Program-made: the position numbers and the translations under genes
In this document: piece by piece, positions 45,476 to 53,015 of the stretch
How the letters are laid out: each line of letters begins with the position of its first letter
How positions within the stretch are numbered: the first letter of the stretch is position 1
The notes under the pieces: model-generated
What the model saw: the letters and a program-made list of their open reading frames with translations, nothing else
What the model was told of the DNA's origin: nothing
Database searches by the model: none
From: Ruminimicrobiellum sp045223915
GTDB taxonomy: Bacteria; Elusimicrobiota; Endomicrobiia; Endomicrobiales; Endomicrobiaceae
Reading direction: 5' to 3'
DNA length: 64,000 bases
Assembly: GCA_045223915.1 (NCBI GenBank)
Contig: JBGUZU010000040.1
Span: forward strand, 79,987 to 143,986

Positions 45476-46069
45476 CTATTCTTCTTTAAACTTCTCGAAC
45501 AACTGAATTATTGTTTTTGCTATATCGTTTATTGTTCTGCCCGAATCCATAGCTTTTTTTCTTAAATTGTTATAAGCCGATTCTTCGTCCATATTAAATT
45601 TTTTCATTAATATGCCTCTTGCTCTATCAACATTTTTTCTTTCTTCTATTTGATATTGAAGATTTACAACTTTTTGTTCCATATCACGAAATTTATGCGA
45701 TAATCTTACGGCAAGTTCGGCAGTATGAATTAATACTTGTTTATTTACAGGTTTTGTTATACAAAATATATCCAATGAGCCTTTCTTCAATTCGTCTATA
45801 TTATCACTTTGAAAAGGATTTGCAAGAATTATTGTCGGACATATTTTTAATTCTTCTATTTTTACGGCAAGATCGTAACCGGTCATATCTTCTAAAGCAT
45901 AATCGGTTATAATAATATCGGGTAAAACCTGATTAACTTTTCTTAAAACTTCATTTCCTGATTTTTCTATATGTGTAATTACAAAATTGTTTGCGGATAG
46001 TGATAGAAGTGCCTTTAATTCTTCTGCCTGTTTTTGTGAACATACCAACAATAAATTTGTTTCGTTCAT
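45476..46069 (-). CDS. ANTAR-domain response regulator (RNA-binding antiterminator)
   Basis: The 197-residue protein has a receiver domain with the phospho-acceptor Asp in DIIITDYALEDMTGYDL (near residue 56) and the conserved Lys in CITKPVN, a coiled-coil linker, and a C-terminal ANTAR domain RARGILMKKFNMDEESAYNNL, then SGRTINDIAKTII. ANTAR proteins bind tandem hexaloop RNA hairpins and prevent termination. Hexaloop hairpins are found in its own leader and three times in the amtB leader, so autoregulation and control of ammonium uptake are likely. A partner kinase is not in the window. Confidence 0.93.
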   Translation of the reverse strand: MNETNLLLVCSQKQAEELKALLSLSANNFVITHIEKSGNEVLRKVNQVLPDIIITDYALEDMTGYDLAVKIEELKICPTIILANPFQSDNIDELKKGSLDIFCITKPVNKQVLIHTAELAVRLSHKFRDMEQKVVNLQYQIEERKNVDRARGILMKKFNMDEESAYNNLRKKAMDSGRTINDIAKTIIQLFEKFKEE

Positions 46070-46164
46070 AAAGGTACCTCCTTAAACCTTATAAATTATA
46101 ATTTACAGGTTTAAAACCAAATTTGATATTGTGCTTTTGTAAGAACTTTAATCTATTCACAGAT

Positions 46165-46217
46165 AAAGGTGCTTAAAGATTTTTCTTTAAGCACCTTTGC
46201 TCAATATCTTTATTTAG
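46165..46217 (-). promoter_or_regulatory. ANTAR hexaloop hairpin in the leader of the ANTAR gene
   Basis: On the minus strand TTGAGC-AAAGGT-GCTTAA (46204-46187) forms a 6-bp stem with a hexaloop having A1 and G4, the ANTAR recognition pattern. Its 3' arm is also the start of a 15-bp stem (46198-46165). An overlapping second candidate hairpin, CTAAAT-AAAGAT-ATTGAG (46217-46200), has one mismatch. The downstream stem lacks a good U-tract, so termination here may be partial. Confidence 0.65.
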
Positions 46218-46226
46218 TTTTTATTA

Positions 46227-46255
46227 ATTGTACTCTTTTTTTTTATTGGTGTCAA
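46227..46255 (-). promoter_or_regulatory. Sigma-70 promoter of the ANTAR gene
   Basis: TTGACA-N17-TACAAT on the minus strand lies between the porin gene and the ANTAR leader. It has the same hexamers and spacing as the amtB promoter at 49410-49438. The predicted transcript begins just ahead of the hexaloop hairpin. Confidence 0.8.
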
Positions 46256-46283
46256 TATTTTTTTTGTATTGGTATTGTGCAGA

Positions 46284-47405
46284 TTAAAAACTGATTTGCA
46301 TTCTTATCGAACTTACATAAGCCGTATCAGCATTTTCGTCGAAGTAAGGATTTTCCACTATTTGAAAATCCGGTGAAATTGCTAAATAACTTGTCACATT
46401 CCAACTGTAATAAAGTTCCAAATGACTTTCGGCTTTTGCATTTTCATTAACATAATCTTTATATTTCTCCGAAGGATCAACTTCTCCGTAAGCTAATGCT
46501 ACAATATCTTCTTCTCCTATAAGATTTACTTTTGCCTGTAAGCCCAAACTCCAAGTTTGCGAAGCACTGTCAATGTTTTTGTTATTTAAGCTATATCTTG
46601 CAAAAGCGCCGAAAATATCGGAAAGTTGCTGATCTATGCTAATACCGAAACCATAATCCTTTTCGGTGTTTTCGTTGTCGTCTGTTTTTTCATAATCATT
46701 TGTATTTACCCAACCGTAAATTCTATAGTTTCCTTCCATATCATCTATGAAATTCGGTTTAAAATTTACCTGTGCGGAAGCAAAACCGTATTTTGTTAAA
46801 TCTTGATAATTACCTGCATCAAGATATTGTACCGCAAAATCCACAAAATTCGTTTCGTAAATTGCTTTTATACCGAAAGCATTATCCGAAAAATTGATAT
46901 TTACGGCATTTCTGAACATACTTCCTATAAATTGTGTTGTTTCATTGTTTGCATAAGAATTGTTATCTAATGCCAGTGTAGGATCCAAAATACCGACACT
47001 CATTGAAAAATTGTCGGTAAATTTATGTTCAAACCAAGCTTCGCTTACTCTTACAACTCCGGTATCGTCGGCATCTCTGTTAATACCGGCATAAGAATCT
47101 AGATAATAGTTTATGTTACCTTTACCGGTCTCCAAATGAATAAAAGCTTTATTATTATCATCAAAAGCTTTTTCGACTGTTAAATCTACAGAATATTGTC
47201 CGACAGTAGGTGTTTTATTTGAGTCTAATATTTCTCCGTCATCATTTATCGGATCACTTACATTTGAATTCTGTAGATTTTGCAAATTCAATGTAATACC
47301 ACCGCCGATTGTTAAACCTTCCAGAAATTCATTTTCTTGTGCATAAACATTTTGCAAAAAGCTTACTGTTAAAACAAGCAACAACAATATTATTATTTTT
47401 TTCAT
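46284..47405 (-). CDS. Outer-membrane beta-barrel porin
   Basis: The 373-residue protein has a signal peptide (MKKIIILLLLVLTVSFLQNVYA) and alternating beta-strand patterns throughout. It ends in RMQISF, with the C-terminal phenylalanine required by the barrel assembly machinery. It starts 19 bases after the PII gene in the amtB operon, so it may serve as a nitrogen-compound pore. No specific porin family can be named with certainty. Confidence 0.75.
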   Translation of the reverse strand: MKKIIILLLLVLTVSFLQNVYAQENEFLEGLTIGGGITLNLQNLQNSNVSDPINDDGEILDSNKTPTVGQYSVDLTVEKAFDDNNKAFIHLETGKGNINYYLDSYAGINRDADDTGVVRVSEAWFEHKFTDNFSMSVGILDPTLALDNNSYANNETTQFIGSMFRNAVNINFSDNAFGIKAIYETNFVDFAVQYLDAGNYQDLTKYGFASAQVNFKPNFIDDMEGNYRIYGWVNTNDYEKTDDNENTEKDYGFGISIDQQLSDIFGAFARYSLNNKNIDSASQTWSLGLQAKVNLIGEEDIVALAYGEVDPSEKYKDYVNENAKAESHLELYYSWNVTSYLAISPDFQIVENPYFDENADTAYVSSIRMQISF

Positions 47406-47424
47406 TTTAATAATTTCCTCTCTG

Positions 47425-47763
47425 TTATACTGCCGATTCTCCTTCTTCTCCCGTCCTGATTCTTATAACTCTCTCTACGGGATAAACAAATATCTTTCCG
47501 TCTCCGATATCTCCCGTTCTTGCAATTTGTACTATAAGATCTATAACTTTATCAACCATATCATCTTTTACTATAACTTCAATTTTACTCTTCATGATAA
47601 AATTTACACTGTATTCCTTACTTCTGTAAATTTCTTTATGTCCGCCTTGCTTACCGAACCCTTCAACGTTAGACTTTGTGAGTCCGTTTACTCCTATTTC
47701 AGTAAGTGCATTTTTAATATCTTCGACAATATAAGGCTTTACTATTGCACAAATCTTTTTCAT
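47425..47763 (-). CDS. glnK: Nitrogen regulatory PII protein (GlnB/GlnK)
   Basis: The 112-residue PII protein has KPYIVEDIKNALTEIGVNGL, the T-loop with EIYRSKEYSVNF that keeps the uridylylation tyrosine, and the C-terminal signature TGDIGDGKIFVYPVE. Its place directly after amtB indicates a GlnK role, binding and closing the ammonium channel under nitrogen excess. No glnD or ntrB/C gene is in the window. Confidence 0.94.
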   Translation of the reverse strand: MKKICAIVKPYIVEDIKNALTEIGVNGLTKSNVEGFGKQGGHKEIYRSKEYSVNFIMKSKIEVIVKDDMVDKVIDLIVQIARTGDIGDGKIFVYPVERVIRIRTGEEGESAV

Positions 47764-47797
47764 TTTTTTCCCTCCATTCTTCTAATCTTCCAATCTT

Positions 47798-49126
47798 CTA
47801 GAATCTGTAGCCGCTTTCTCCGTGTTGCGACAAATCTAATCCTTGCAATTCTTCTTTATGTTCTACTCTTATTCCTATAAACTTATCAATTATCTTCAAT
47901 ATTATAAACGATACTATAAACGAATATGCTATAGTAGATATAACACTTATCGTTTGAATTTTCAACAGTTCTACTCCACCGTCGGCTCCGGCAGGATTGA
48001 CTAATGTTGTTGCAAATATTCCGGTAAGAAGAGCACCTAAAATACCGCCGACACCATGAACACCGATAACATCAAGAGAATCATCATAACCGAATCTTTC
48101 TTTTAAGTTAACCGCAAGAAAACATACTATTCCGCCTGCAAAACCTATAATTAATGCCGATATCGGAGTAACAAATCCTGCAGCAGGTGTTATTGCAACC
48201 AGTCCTGCAACTGCTCCTGAAACAGCACCCAATACGGTAGGTTTTCCTCTATATAACCATTCTGCTATCATCCACGAAAGTAAAGCTGCTCCTGCAGCAA
48301 TATGAGTTACTACAAACGCCGATACTGCAAGTCCCGAAGCTTCCAATGCACTTCCCGCATTGAATCCAAACCAACCTATCCACAATATTGCAGCACCTAT
48401 AAATGTTATAGGTAAATTATGTGGCGGCATAGCTTCTTTCTTGTATCCGTTTCTTACACCTAATATTAAAATTGCTGCAAATGCAGATGTTCCCGATGCT
48501 ATATGAACTACAAGTCCGCCGGCAAAATCGAGTCCGCCTAAATTTCCTATCCAACCACCTTGGCCCCATACCCAATGAGCTATAGGGCAATAAACTATTG
48601 TTATCCAAACAGCAATAAATATTATAAATGCTTTAAACTTAAATCTTTCCGCAAAAGCACCGGTAATAAGTGCCGGTGTTAATACGGCAAACATCATTTG
48701 AAATGCCATATACAATTGATGCGGCAACGTAGATGAATATGTAGGGTCAGGTTCAAGACCTACACCATCCAAAAATGCCCACTTTAAACTACCGATTACA
48801 TGCCCTACATCAGGCCCGAATGCCAAACTATACCCGTAAAGCAACCAAATAACTGTAGCAATGCCTAAAACAACAAAACTTTGCATCAACATACCTAAAA
48901 CATTTTTTCTTCTTACCATACCTCCGTAAAACAATGCTACGCCCGGAGTCATAATCATAACAAGTGCGGCACAAATAATTATAAATGCAGTATCTGCACC
49001 GTTTACATTACTTACTTCCTGAACTACAACTTCTTCTGCTTCTTGTTCAATTTCTTGTGCATATACGGGAGTAAACACACATAAAGAAATTAAAAACAAG
49101 AACATCGCAATTAACAACTTTCTCAT
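47798..49126 (-). CDS. amtB: Ammonium transporter AmtB
   Basis: From the ATG at 49126, with an AAGGAGG site, it is 442 residues. A signal peptide (MRKLLIAMFLFLISLCVFTPVYA) and an acidic linker precede the 11-TM Amt fold: ALVMIMTPGVALFYGGMVR, WALFGYSL-like WLLYGYSLAFG, and DFAGGLVVHIASG with the twin-His region. A longer open frame to 49213 crosses the leader terminator and is not used. Its leader contains three hexaloop/terminator modules. The operon continues with glnK and a porin. Confidence 0.95.
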   Translation of the reverse strand: MRKLLIAMFLFLISLCVFTPVYAQEIEQEAEEVVVQEVSNVNGADTAFIIICAALVMIMTPGVALFYGGMVRRKNVLGMLMQSFVVLGIATVIWLLYGYSLAFGPDVGHVIGSLKWAFLDGVGLEPDPTYSSTLPHQLYMAFQMMFAVLTPALITGAFAERFKFKAFIIFIAVWITIVYCPIAHWVWGQGGWIGNLGGLDFAGGLVVHIASGTSAFAAILILGVRNGYKKEAMPPHNLPITFIGAAILWIGWFGFNAGSALEASGLAVSAFVVTHIAAGAALLSWMIAEWLYRGKPTVLGAVSGAVAGLVAITPAAGFVTPISALIIGFAGGIVCFLAVNLKERFGYDDSLDVIGVHGVGGILGALLTGIFATTLVNPAGADGGVELLKIQTISVISTIAYSFIVSFIILKIIDKFIGIRVEHKEELQGLDLSQHGESGYRF

Positions 49127-49162
49127 TTTGTTCCTCCTTCTTTTTTTTATTTTTTCCTCTCT

Positions 49163-49209
49163 AAAAAAAAAGGAGTCTGAAAGATTTTTGCTTTCAGACT
49201 CCTTTGTCT
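49163..49209 (-). terminator. ANTAR-type hexaloop hairpin plus terminator, module 3 of the amtB leader
   Basis: The minus strand reads AGAC-AAAGGA-GTCT (49209-49196), a 4-bp hexaloop hairpin. It overlaps a strong terminator whose 13-bp stem (AGGAGTCTGAAAG pairing with 49171-49183) is followed by about ten T residues. The two structures share GTCT and cannot form together, as expected for antitermination. Confidence 0.75.
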
Positions 49210-49254
49210 TCATTTAAATATATAACGTATAATCAAATAACAAACTGCTAAAAA

Positions 49255-49300
49255 GAAGAAGGGGCTTAAAGACATTTGTCCTTAAGCCCCTTTGCCTAAA
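49255..49300 (-). terminator. ANTAR-type hexaloop hairpin plus terminator, module 2 of the amtB leader
   Basis: On the minus strand TTTAGGC-AAAGGG-GCTTAAG (49300-49281) forms a 7-bp stem with hexaloop A1/G4. Its 3' arm is the start of a GGGGCTTAA-type terminator stem (49290-49261), followed by TTCTTCTTTTT. Confidence 0.78.
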
Positions 49301-49343
49301 TGTTATTTAAATTTTATAACAACTACAAACTGTATTCTTCAAT

Positions 49344-49385
49344 AAAAAAAGCTTAAAGATTTTCATCTTTAAGCATCTTTGCTTA
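49344..49385 (-). terminator. ANTAR-type hexaloop hairpin plus terminator, module 1 of the amtB leader
   Basis: On the minus strand TAAGC-AAAGAT-GCTTA (49385-49370) is a perfect 5-bp stem with hexaloop A1/G4. It overlaps a 10-bp terminator stem (GCTTAAAGAT/ATCTTTAAGC, 49374-49351) followed by seven T residues. It is the first structure after the transcript start. Confidence 0.8.
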
Positions 49386-49409
49386 CTTCTCTATTAACTT
49401 GTTGGTATG

Positions 49410-49438
49410 ATTGTATAACAAAAAATTTTATTTGTCAA
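49410..49438 (-). promoter_or_regulatory. Sigma-70 promoter of the amtB-glnK-porin operon
   Basis: TTGACA-N17-TACAAT on the minus strand, with predicted start near 49403. This gives a leader of about 277 bases that carries the three hairpin modules. No sigma-54 GG-N10-GC promoter was seen, so control is probably at termination and not initiation. Confidence 0.82.
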
Positions 49439-49446
49439 GTTATTAC

Positions 49447-49475
49447 TTGAAAAACTTACAAAATTTATGGATAAT
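49447..49475 (+). promoter_or_regulatory. Promoter of the GNAT gene
   Basis: TTGAAA-N17-GATAAT ends 8 bases before the ATG at 49484, and no ribosome site is present. The transcript would begin at or within a few bases of the start codon, so the mRNA may be leaderless. Confidence 0.5.
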
Positions 49476-49483
49476 AGAAAGTG

Positions 49484-50008
49484 ATGAAAACAAAACAGAT
49501 TACAACCACCAATGCTAACATCGACGAGCAATTAAAATTGCTTTATCAAACGGCATTCCCGGAAAACGAACAAATTCCATGGGACGATTTAATTCCCCTT
49601 ATAGATCAAATGAATCTTGATTTTACGGCATATTATGAAGACGATAAATTCATCGGATTTACTATTTTATTTCCTCATAAGAAGTTTAATTGGTTTTGGT
49701 ATTTTGCCGTAATACCCGAGTTAAGAGGACAAGGTAAAGGACGAAAAATACTTGCCGCTCTGATAGAAAAGTACAAAGGAAAAAATGTTGTTCTTGATAT
49801 GGAATCTCCCAAACAAGAATGTGATAATTCGGAACAAAGAATTCGAAGACACGACTTTTATATCCGCAGCGGATTTCGTGATACAAATATTTACAAAAAA
49901 TACGGCAATCTCGAAATGACAATAATGATTTTGGGAAATGCCGTTTTTACCATGGAAGATTGGAACAATATTGTGGCGGAGTTAAGAAAGTTTTGGACTT
50001 GGGACTAA
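49484..50008 (+). CDS. GNAT-family N-acetyltransferase
   Basis: The 174-residue protein has the acetyl-CoA-binding signature FWYFAVIPELRGQGKGRKILAAL (about residues 72-94, with the Q-x-x-G-x-G/A loop) and the later VVLDMESPKQEC and HDFYIRSGFRDT segments. The start is either GTG 49481 or ATG 49484. Neither has a ribosome site, which fits a leaderless message. The substrate is unknown. Confidence 0.88.
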   Translation: MKTKQITTTNANIDEQLKLLYQTAFPENEQIPWDDLIPLIDQMNLDFTAYYEDDKFIGFTILFPHKKFNWFWYFAVIPELRGQGKGRKILAALIEKYKGKNVVLDMESPKQECDNSEQRIRRHDFYIRSGFRDTNIYKKYGNLEMTIMILGNAVFTMEDWNNIVAELRKFWTWD

Positions 50009-50040
50009 CTTTTTTATTTTTTGAGCGAAACGGATTTTTC

Positions 50041-50225
50041 TTTTAAGCTATAATTTCATATTTGCCTTCCTCGAGTACACATCACTTCGTTTTAATTTAA
50101 GTACACTTCGGTCGGCAAATATCTTATTATAGCTTAAAATTTTAAAATCCTTTGAGAGCTATAAAACAAAAATCGCAGTCGGCAAATGCTTCATTACAAG
50201 CAAAAACTTTGAAACTCTTTGAAAG
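50041..50225 (-). repeat. Structured repeat element, left end of the accessory island
   Basis: Read on the minus strand, two degenerate repeats (CAAAGAGTTTCAAAGTTTTTG starting at 50221, and TCAAAGGATTTTAAAATTTT starting at 50155) are followed by a large hairpin whose 26-base arms (50139-50114 and 50066-50041) differ at three positions. The hairpin encloses GAAGTGTA and TACTCGA. The same blocks in the same order occur in plus orientation at 63,771-63,997. No gene lies in the gap 50,009-50,250. Confidence 0.7.
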
Positions 50226-50250
50226 TCAAACAACAACAAACTACACTTTT

Positions 50251-51054
50251 TCAAATTTTTATATTTTCTAAAATATTTTGTTTCTTTTTATTGCCGTTTT
50301 GCCAATAATCAAAAGTGTCTATATCTATTATCGTTAAATGACCGTCTCTTTCATTTTTTTCTTTTGTTGCAAAACTGCCGGTATCTATAAGGCAAATATT
50401 CATATTTTCGTCATATATAGGTTCAAATAACGGAGTATGCCCGCAAAATATTGTCGGTGTATTTTTATTGAATTGTTTTTCAAAAAACTTCTTGTATTTT
50501 TGTTTATCGTTTATATATTTTGAACAAGCTATAACTTTTCTGTTCCAAAGCTGGTCATCATATATTTCATTCTGCAAAAGTCCGCTTTCTTTTATATTGA
50601 CAAGTGTTATATCTTCTAAGCTATATCTGTTTTTTAGTCTGTCAAAAATTTTTTTAGGTGTCGGAGTATGCATTATAATTTTATCTTTAAGGTTTATCAT
50701 GTATGGTATATTTTTCAACCAATTGTAAATTTTTAATTTTTCTTCGTATGACATATCCAAAAATTCTACAAAGGTATTCATTCCACCGTTATAATAAGCC
50801 CAAACATGTAAAGCGGTTTCCGTCATTTTATAACTTAAATATTCGGCAAGCCAAATATCGTGGTTACCGATAACCGGATGAAAATTATTTAAACTCATTA
50901 GAAATTGTAAAGTTTTTAAGTTTTCTTTCCCCCTGTCACACAAATCACCTACACAATACAGAGTATCGGAAGAAGAAAAATTACATCTATCCAAAACATC
51001 AGTTAGTTTTGAATATGTACCATGAATGTCACCAATACACAATCTCCTTCCCAT
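50251..51054 (-). CDS. PPP-family metallophosphatase (serine/threonine phosphatase-like)
   Basis: The 267-residue calcineurin-fold protein shows the full set of metal motifs: LCIGDIHG at the N-terminus, VGDLCDRGKENLKTL, VIGNHDIWLAEYL, and FCGHTPLFEP, then LIDTGSFA. Bacterial PPP enzymes of this type remove phosphate from proteins or from ApppA-like nucleotides. Its promoter carries the island's GACA-N6-TGTC element, which makes it the outermost member of the proposed regulon. The leader is about 106 bases. Confidence 0.85.
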   Translation of the reverse strand: MGRRLCIGDIHGTYSKLTDVLDRCNFSSSDTLYCVGDLCDRGKENLKTLQFLMSLNNFHPVIGNHDIWLAEYLSYKMTETALHVWAYYNGGMNTFVEFLDMSYEEKLKIYNWLKNIPYMINLKDKIIMHTPTPKKIFDRLKNRYSLEDITLVNIKESGLLQNEIYDDQLWNRKVIACSKYINDKQKYKKFFEKQFNKNTPTIFCGHTPLFEPIYDENMNICLIDTGSFATKEKNERDGHLTIIDIDTFDYWQNGNKKKQNILENIKI

Positions 51055-51166
51055 ATATGCTCCTTATTTATTATCTTTACTGTACATTATAAACCTGTTT
51101 CAGAATCTATAAAGAAAATCCGAAGGACATCGAAATTACTAATTACTAATTGCTAATTGTTTATAT

Positions 51167-51198
51167 ATTATACCATAGCAAGCAGACAGCACTATGTC
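51167..51198 (-). promoter_or_regulatory. Island promoter 1 (PPP phosphatase)
   Basis: The minus strand reads GACATAGTGCTGTC, 12 bases, then TATAAT at 51172-51167. The palindromic half-sites occupy the usual -35 position, and there is no TTGACA-like hexamer. This layout is identical at all seven island promoters. Confidence 0.8.
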
Positions 51199-51275
51199 GT
51201 TAAAAATGCAAAGCATTTTTGAGGTATGGAAGCAAGGAAACAACAAGTTTATGGTTTAATAACAAAGATTTAAGA

Positions 51276-52124
51276 TTATTTCATTGTTTTTCTTTGTTCT
51301 TCAAAATCTTTTTTTATTCTCTTTATATTATCGGGAACATTATAAAAAGTTTGTTTAGTTTTTATTATATAATTCAAATATTCATACTCACCTTTACCAT
51401 CTTTTTTGCCTAAATTTAAACAATTTAATTTATAATTGCACATATCTTTAAAATAATCACTACCAACTATTCTTCTCTGAATATGAATATTATTAATATC
51501 TACTTTATTAGTATCTTTTCTGTAATATATTCTACATTCTTTTTCCTTTATTTTTTCTTTTTCTTTTATTTTTTCTACTTTATCCTCTATTTGTTCTTTA
51601 TTATCTTGTTTTTCTATTCCAATTATTTTTTTAAAAATTCTATTGATTCCAGAAATTAAATTATCTTCTATAGCTATTCCATTTATCAATGCACTTCTTA
51701 TTAATATTGATAAATAATAGTTAGAATTTTTAGGAGATATACAAACATCAACTCCACCACGACTAATATTAATTTTATTATCACTATTTTTTTGCCTATG
51801 AAAATAAAAAGTCCCAAAATTATCTTTTTGTAACTTATTCATATGACACATTCCATCATGAATCCAATCATTTACAAAATATATTTCTGTTTCTATTGGA
51901 ATTATTGTTGTTTTCTCAAAATGAATTTCACAGTTTTTTATAAAATATTCGTTTGTTTTTTGCAATATAGGAATTATTATTTTTGTATCACTACAATCTT
52001 TAAAATAATCATTTAAGTATTTCTTCTCAATTGTTTCTTTTACTAGATTATCAATATTTTTATCTGCTATTATTTCACCTTTTGCTTTGTCAAAAAAAGA
52101 TTCCGCTGTTATTATATCTTCCAT
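51276..52124 (-). CDS. Hypothetical protein, possible glycosylase-like fold
   Basis: The 282-residue soluble protein is not recognised with confidence. Its middle has YFVNDWIHDGMCHMNKLQ, FGTFYFHR, INISRGGVDVCIS and YYLSILIRSALING. This order of aromatic, GGVD and LIRS elements loosely recalls 3-methyladenine glycosylase (MPG)-type folds, but the resemblance is weak. A Lys/Glu-rich stretch (KEKIKEKEK) follows. It lies 96 bases after the agmatine-deiminase-like gene, with its own TATAAT-like box but no GACA-N6-TGTC site. Confidence 0.5.
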   Translation of the reverse strand: MEDIITAESFFDKAKGEIIADKNIDNLVKETIEKKYLNDYFKDCSDTKIIIPILQKTNEYFIKNCEIHFEKTTIIPIETEIYFVNDWIHDGMCHMNKLQKDNFGTFYFHRQKNSDNKINISRGGVDVCISPKNSNYYLSILIRSALINGIAIEDNLISGINRIFKKIIGIEKQDNKEQIEDKVEKIKEKEKIKEKECRIYYRKDTNKVDINNIHIQRRIVGSDYFKDMCNYKLNCLNLGKKDGKGEYEYLNYIIKTKQTFYNVPDNIKRIKKDFEEQRKTMK

Positions 52125-52201
52125 CTTATTCTCCCTACTATTTTTCTTTAATTATACTTTATTTAAACTCATAACCCTATAATCTTATCACCCTATAAAC
52201 T

Positions 52202-52222
52202 AAAAATTGCAAGGCAATTTTT
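52202..52222. terminator. Gene-end palindrome after the deiminase gene
   Basis: AAAAATTGC-AAG-GCAATTTTT is a perfect 9-bp palindrome overlapping the stop codon at 52221. It has the same design as the palindromes after carA (44047) and the ANTAR gene (45447). The following T-run is short, so termination is probable but weak. Confidence 0.5.
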
Positions 52223-53015
52223 ATAACTGCCAGCTGATGCAATTTAAAACTCCGCCGGCTTTGGCTATTTCTGTACAATCCAATTGAAGAATTTTATATT
52301 CTTTGAATATATCTTTGAACATTTCTAATGCTTTTTTATCATTATCAATATTAAAAGCGGGTAAAATTATAATATCCTCAAATTGTAAATAGTTTATATA
52401 TAAACCGATAGCGTTTGTCATATTATCCGTTGACGGTATTTCAATATATTTTAAACCTTCTCTCTCTAAAACATCGGTTAATTTCTTTTTATATTTAATA
52501 TGTTTTTTAGGATATTCATTAATTAAAACAATATTATCATTTACAAACCTAACCATACCGTCACTATGCCCGTAATCATCGTATTCTTCTTCAATTATTA
52601 TTATTTTGTTTAATTTAAGTAAATCTTTTATTTTATCTATAAGATTTTGTTTTTTATATTGTGGGTTTTCTTTAAATATTCTTGATGTTATTATTGCTTT
52701 TCCGTTATAACAAACAAAATTTCCGCCATCAAGTTTTATATCCGTTTTTATTGTTTCTATGCCTAACTGTTTTGCAATTAAACTACCGTTTGTTATATAT
52801 GTAGGATATTTTTTTAAGTATATAGGATGATAATCAAATTGAATATATTTACCAGCCATAGATTTTACAGGCATAAAATCCCGCATCCAAATATCATTTG
52901 TTCTTTCAACAAATTTACAACTTAAATTATTATTATTAAACAGTTTTACTAACCTGTTATAGAAAGGTAAATATCTTTTTTGTTTTAATAATGCTGAAAA
53001 ATATATTATTGTCAT
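52221..53015 (-). CDS. Agmatine deiminase / peptidylarginine deiminase family protein (short form)
   Basis: The 264-residue protein has family landmarks in order: ERTNDIWMRDFMPV (substrate Asp), LDGGNFVCYNGKAI, DYGHSDGMVRFV (catalytic His-x-Asp) and the catalytic cysteine in GGVLNCISWQL at the C-terminus. Typical agmatine deiminases have about 350-370 residues, so this is a trimmed version with the core intact. It overlaps the upstream DnaB-like ATPase gene by 4 bases, so their synthesis is coupled. Agmatine, a guanidino nucleotide or a protein arginine could be the substrate. Confidence 0.8.
   Translation of the reverse strand: MTIIYFSALLKQKRYLPFYNRLVKLFNNNNLSCKFVERTNDIWMRDFMPVKSMAGKYIQFDYHPIYLKKYPTYITNGSLIAKQLGIETIKTDIKLDGGNFVCYNGKAIITSRIFKENPQYKKQNLIDKIKDLLKLNKIIIIEEEYDDYGHSDGMVRFVNDNIVLINEYPKKHIKYKKKLTDVLEREGLKYIEIPSTDNMTNAIGLYINYLQFEDIIILPAFNIDNDKKALEMFKDIFKEYKILQLDCTEIAKAGGVLNCISWQL

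Noticed and set aside
49127..49213. Upstream extension of amtB by 29 residues
   Set aside because: It runs through the leader terminator. The ATG at 49126 has a strong AAGGAGG site and begins a proper signal peptide.
50066..50160. Possible tracrRNA-like RNA on the minus strand (AATAAG followed by a hairpin)
   Set aside because: The resemblance is limited to a few bases, there is no Cas9 gene or repeat array, and the homologous copy at 63.9 kb does not keep the feature.
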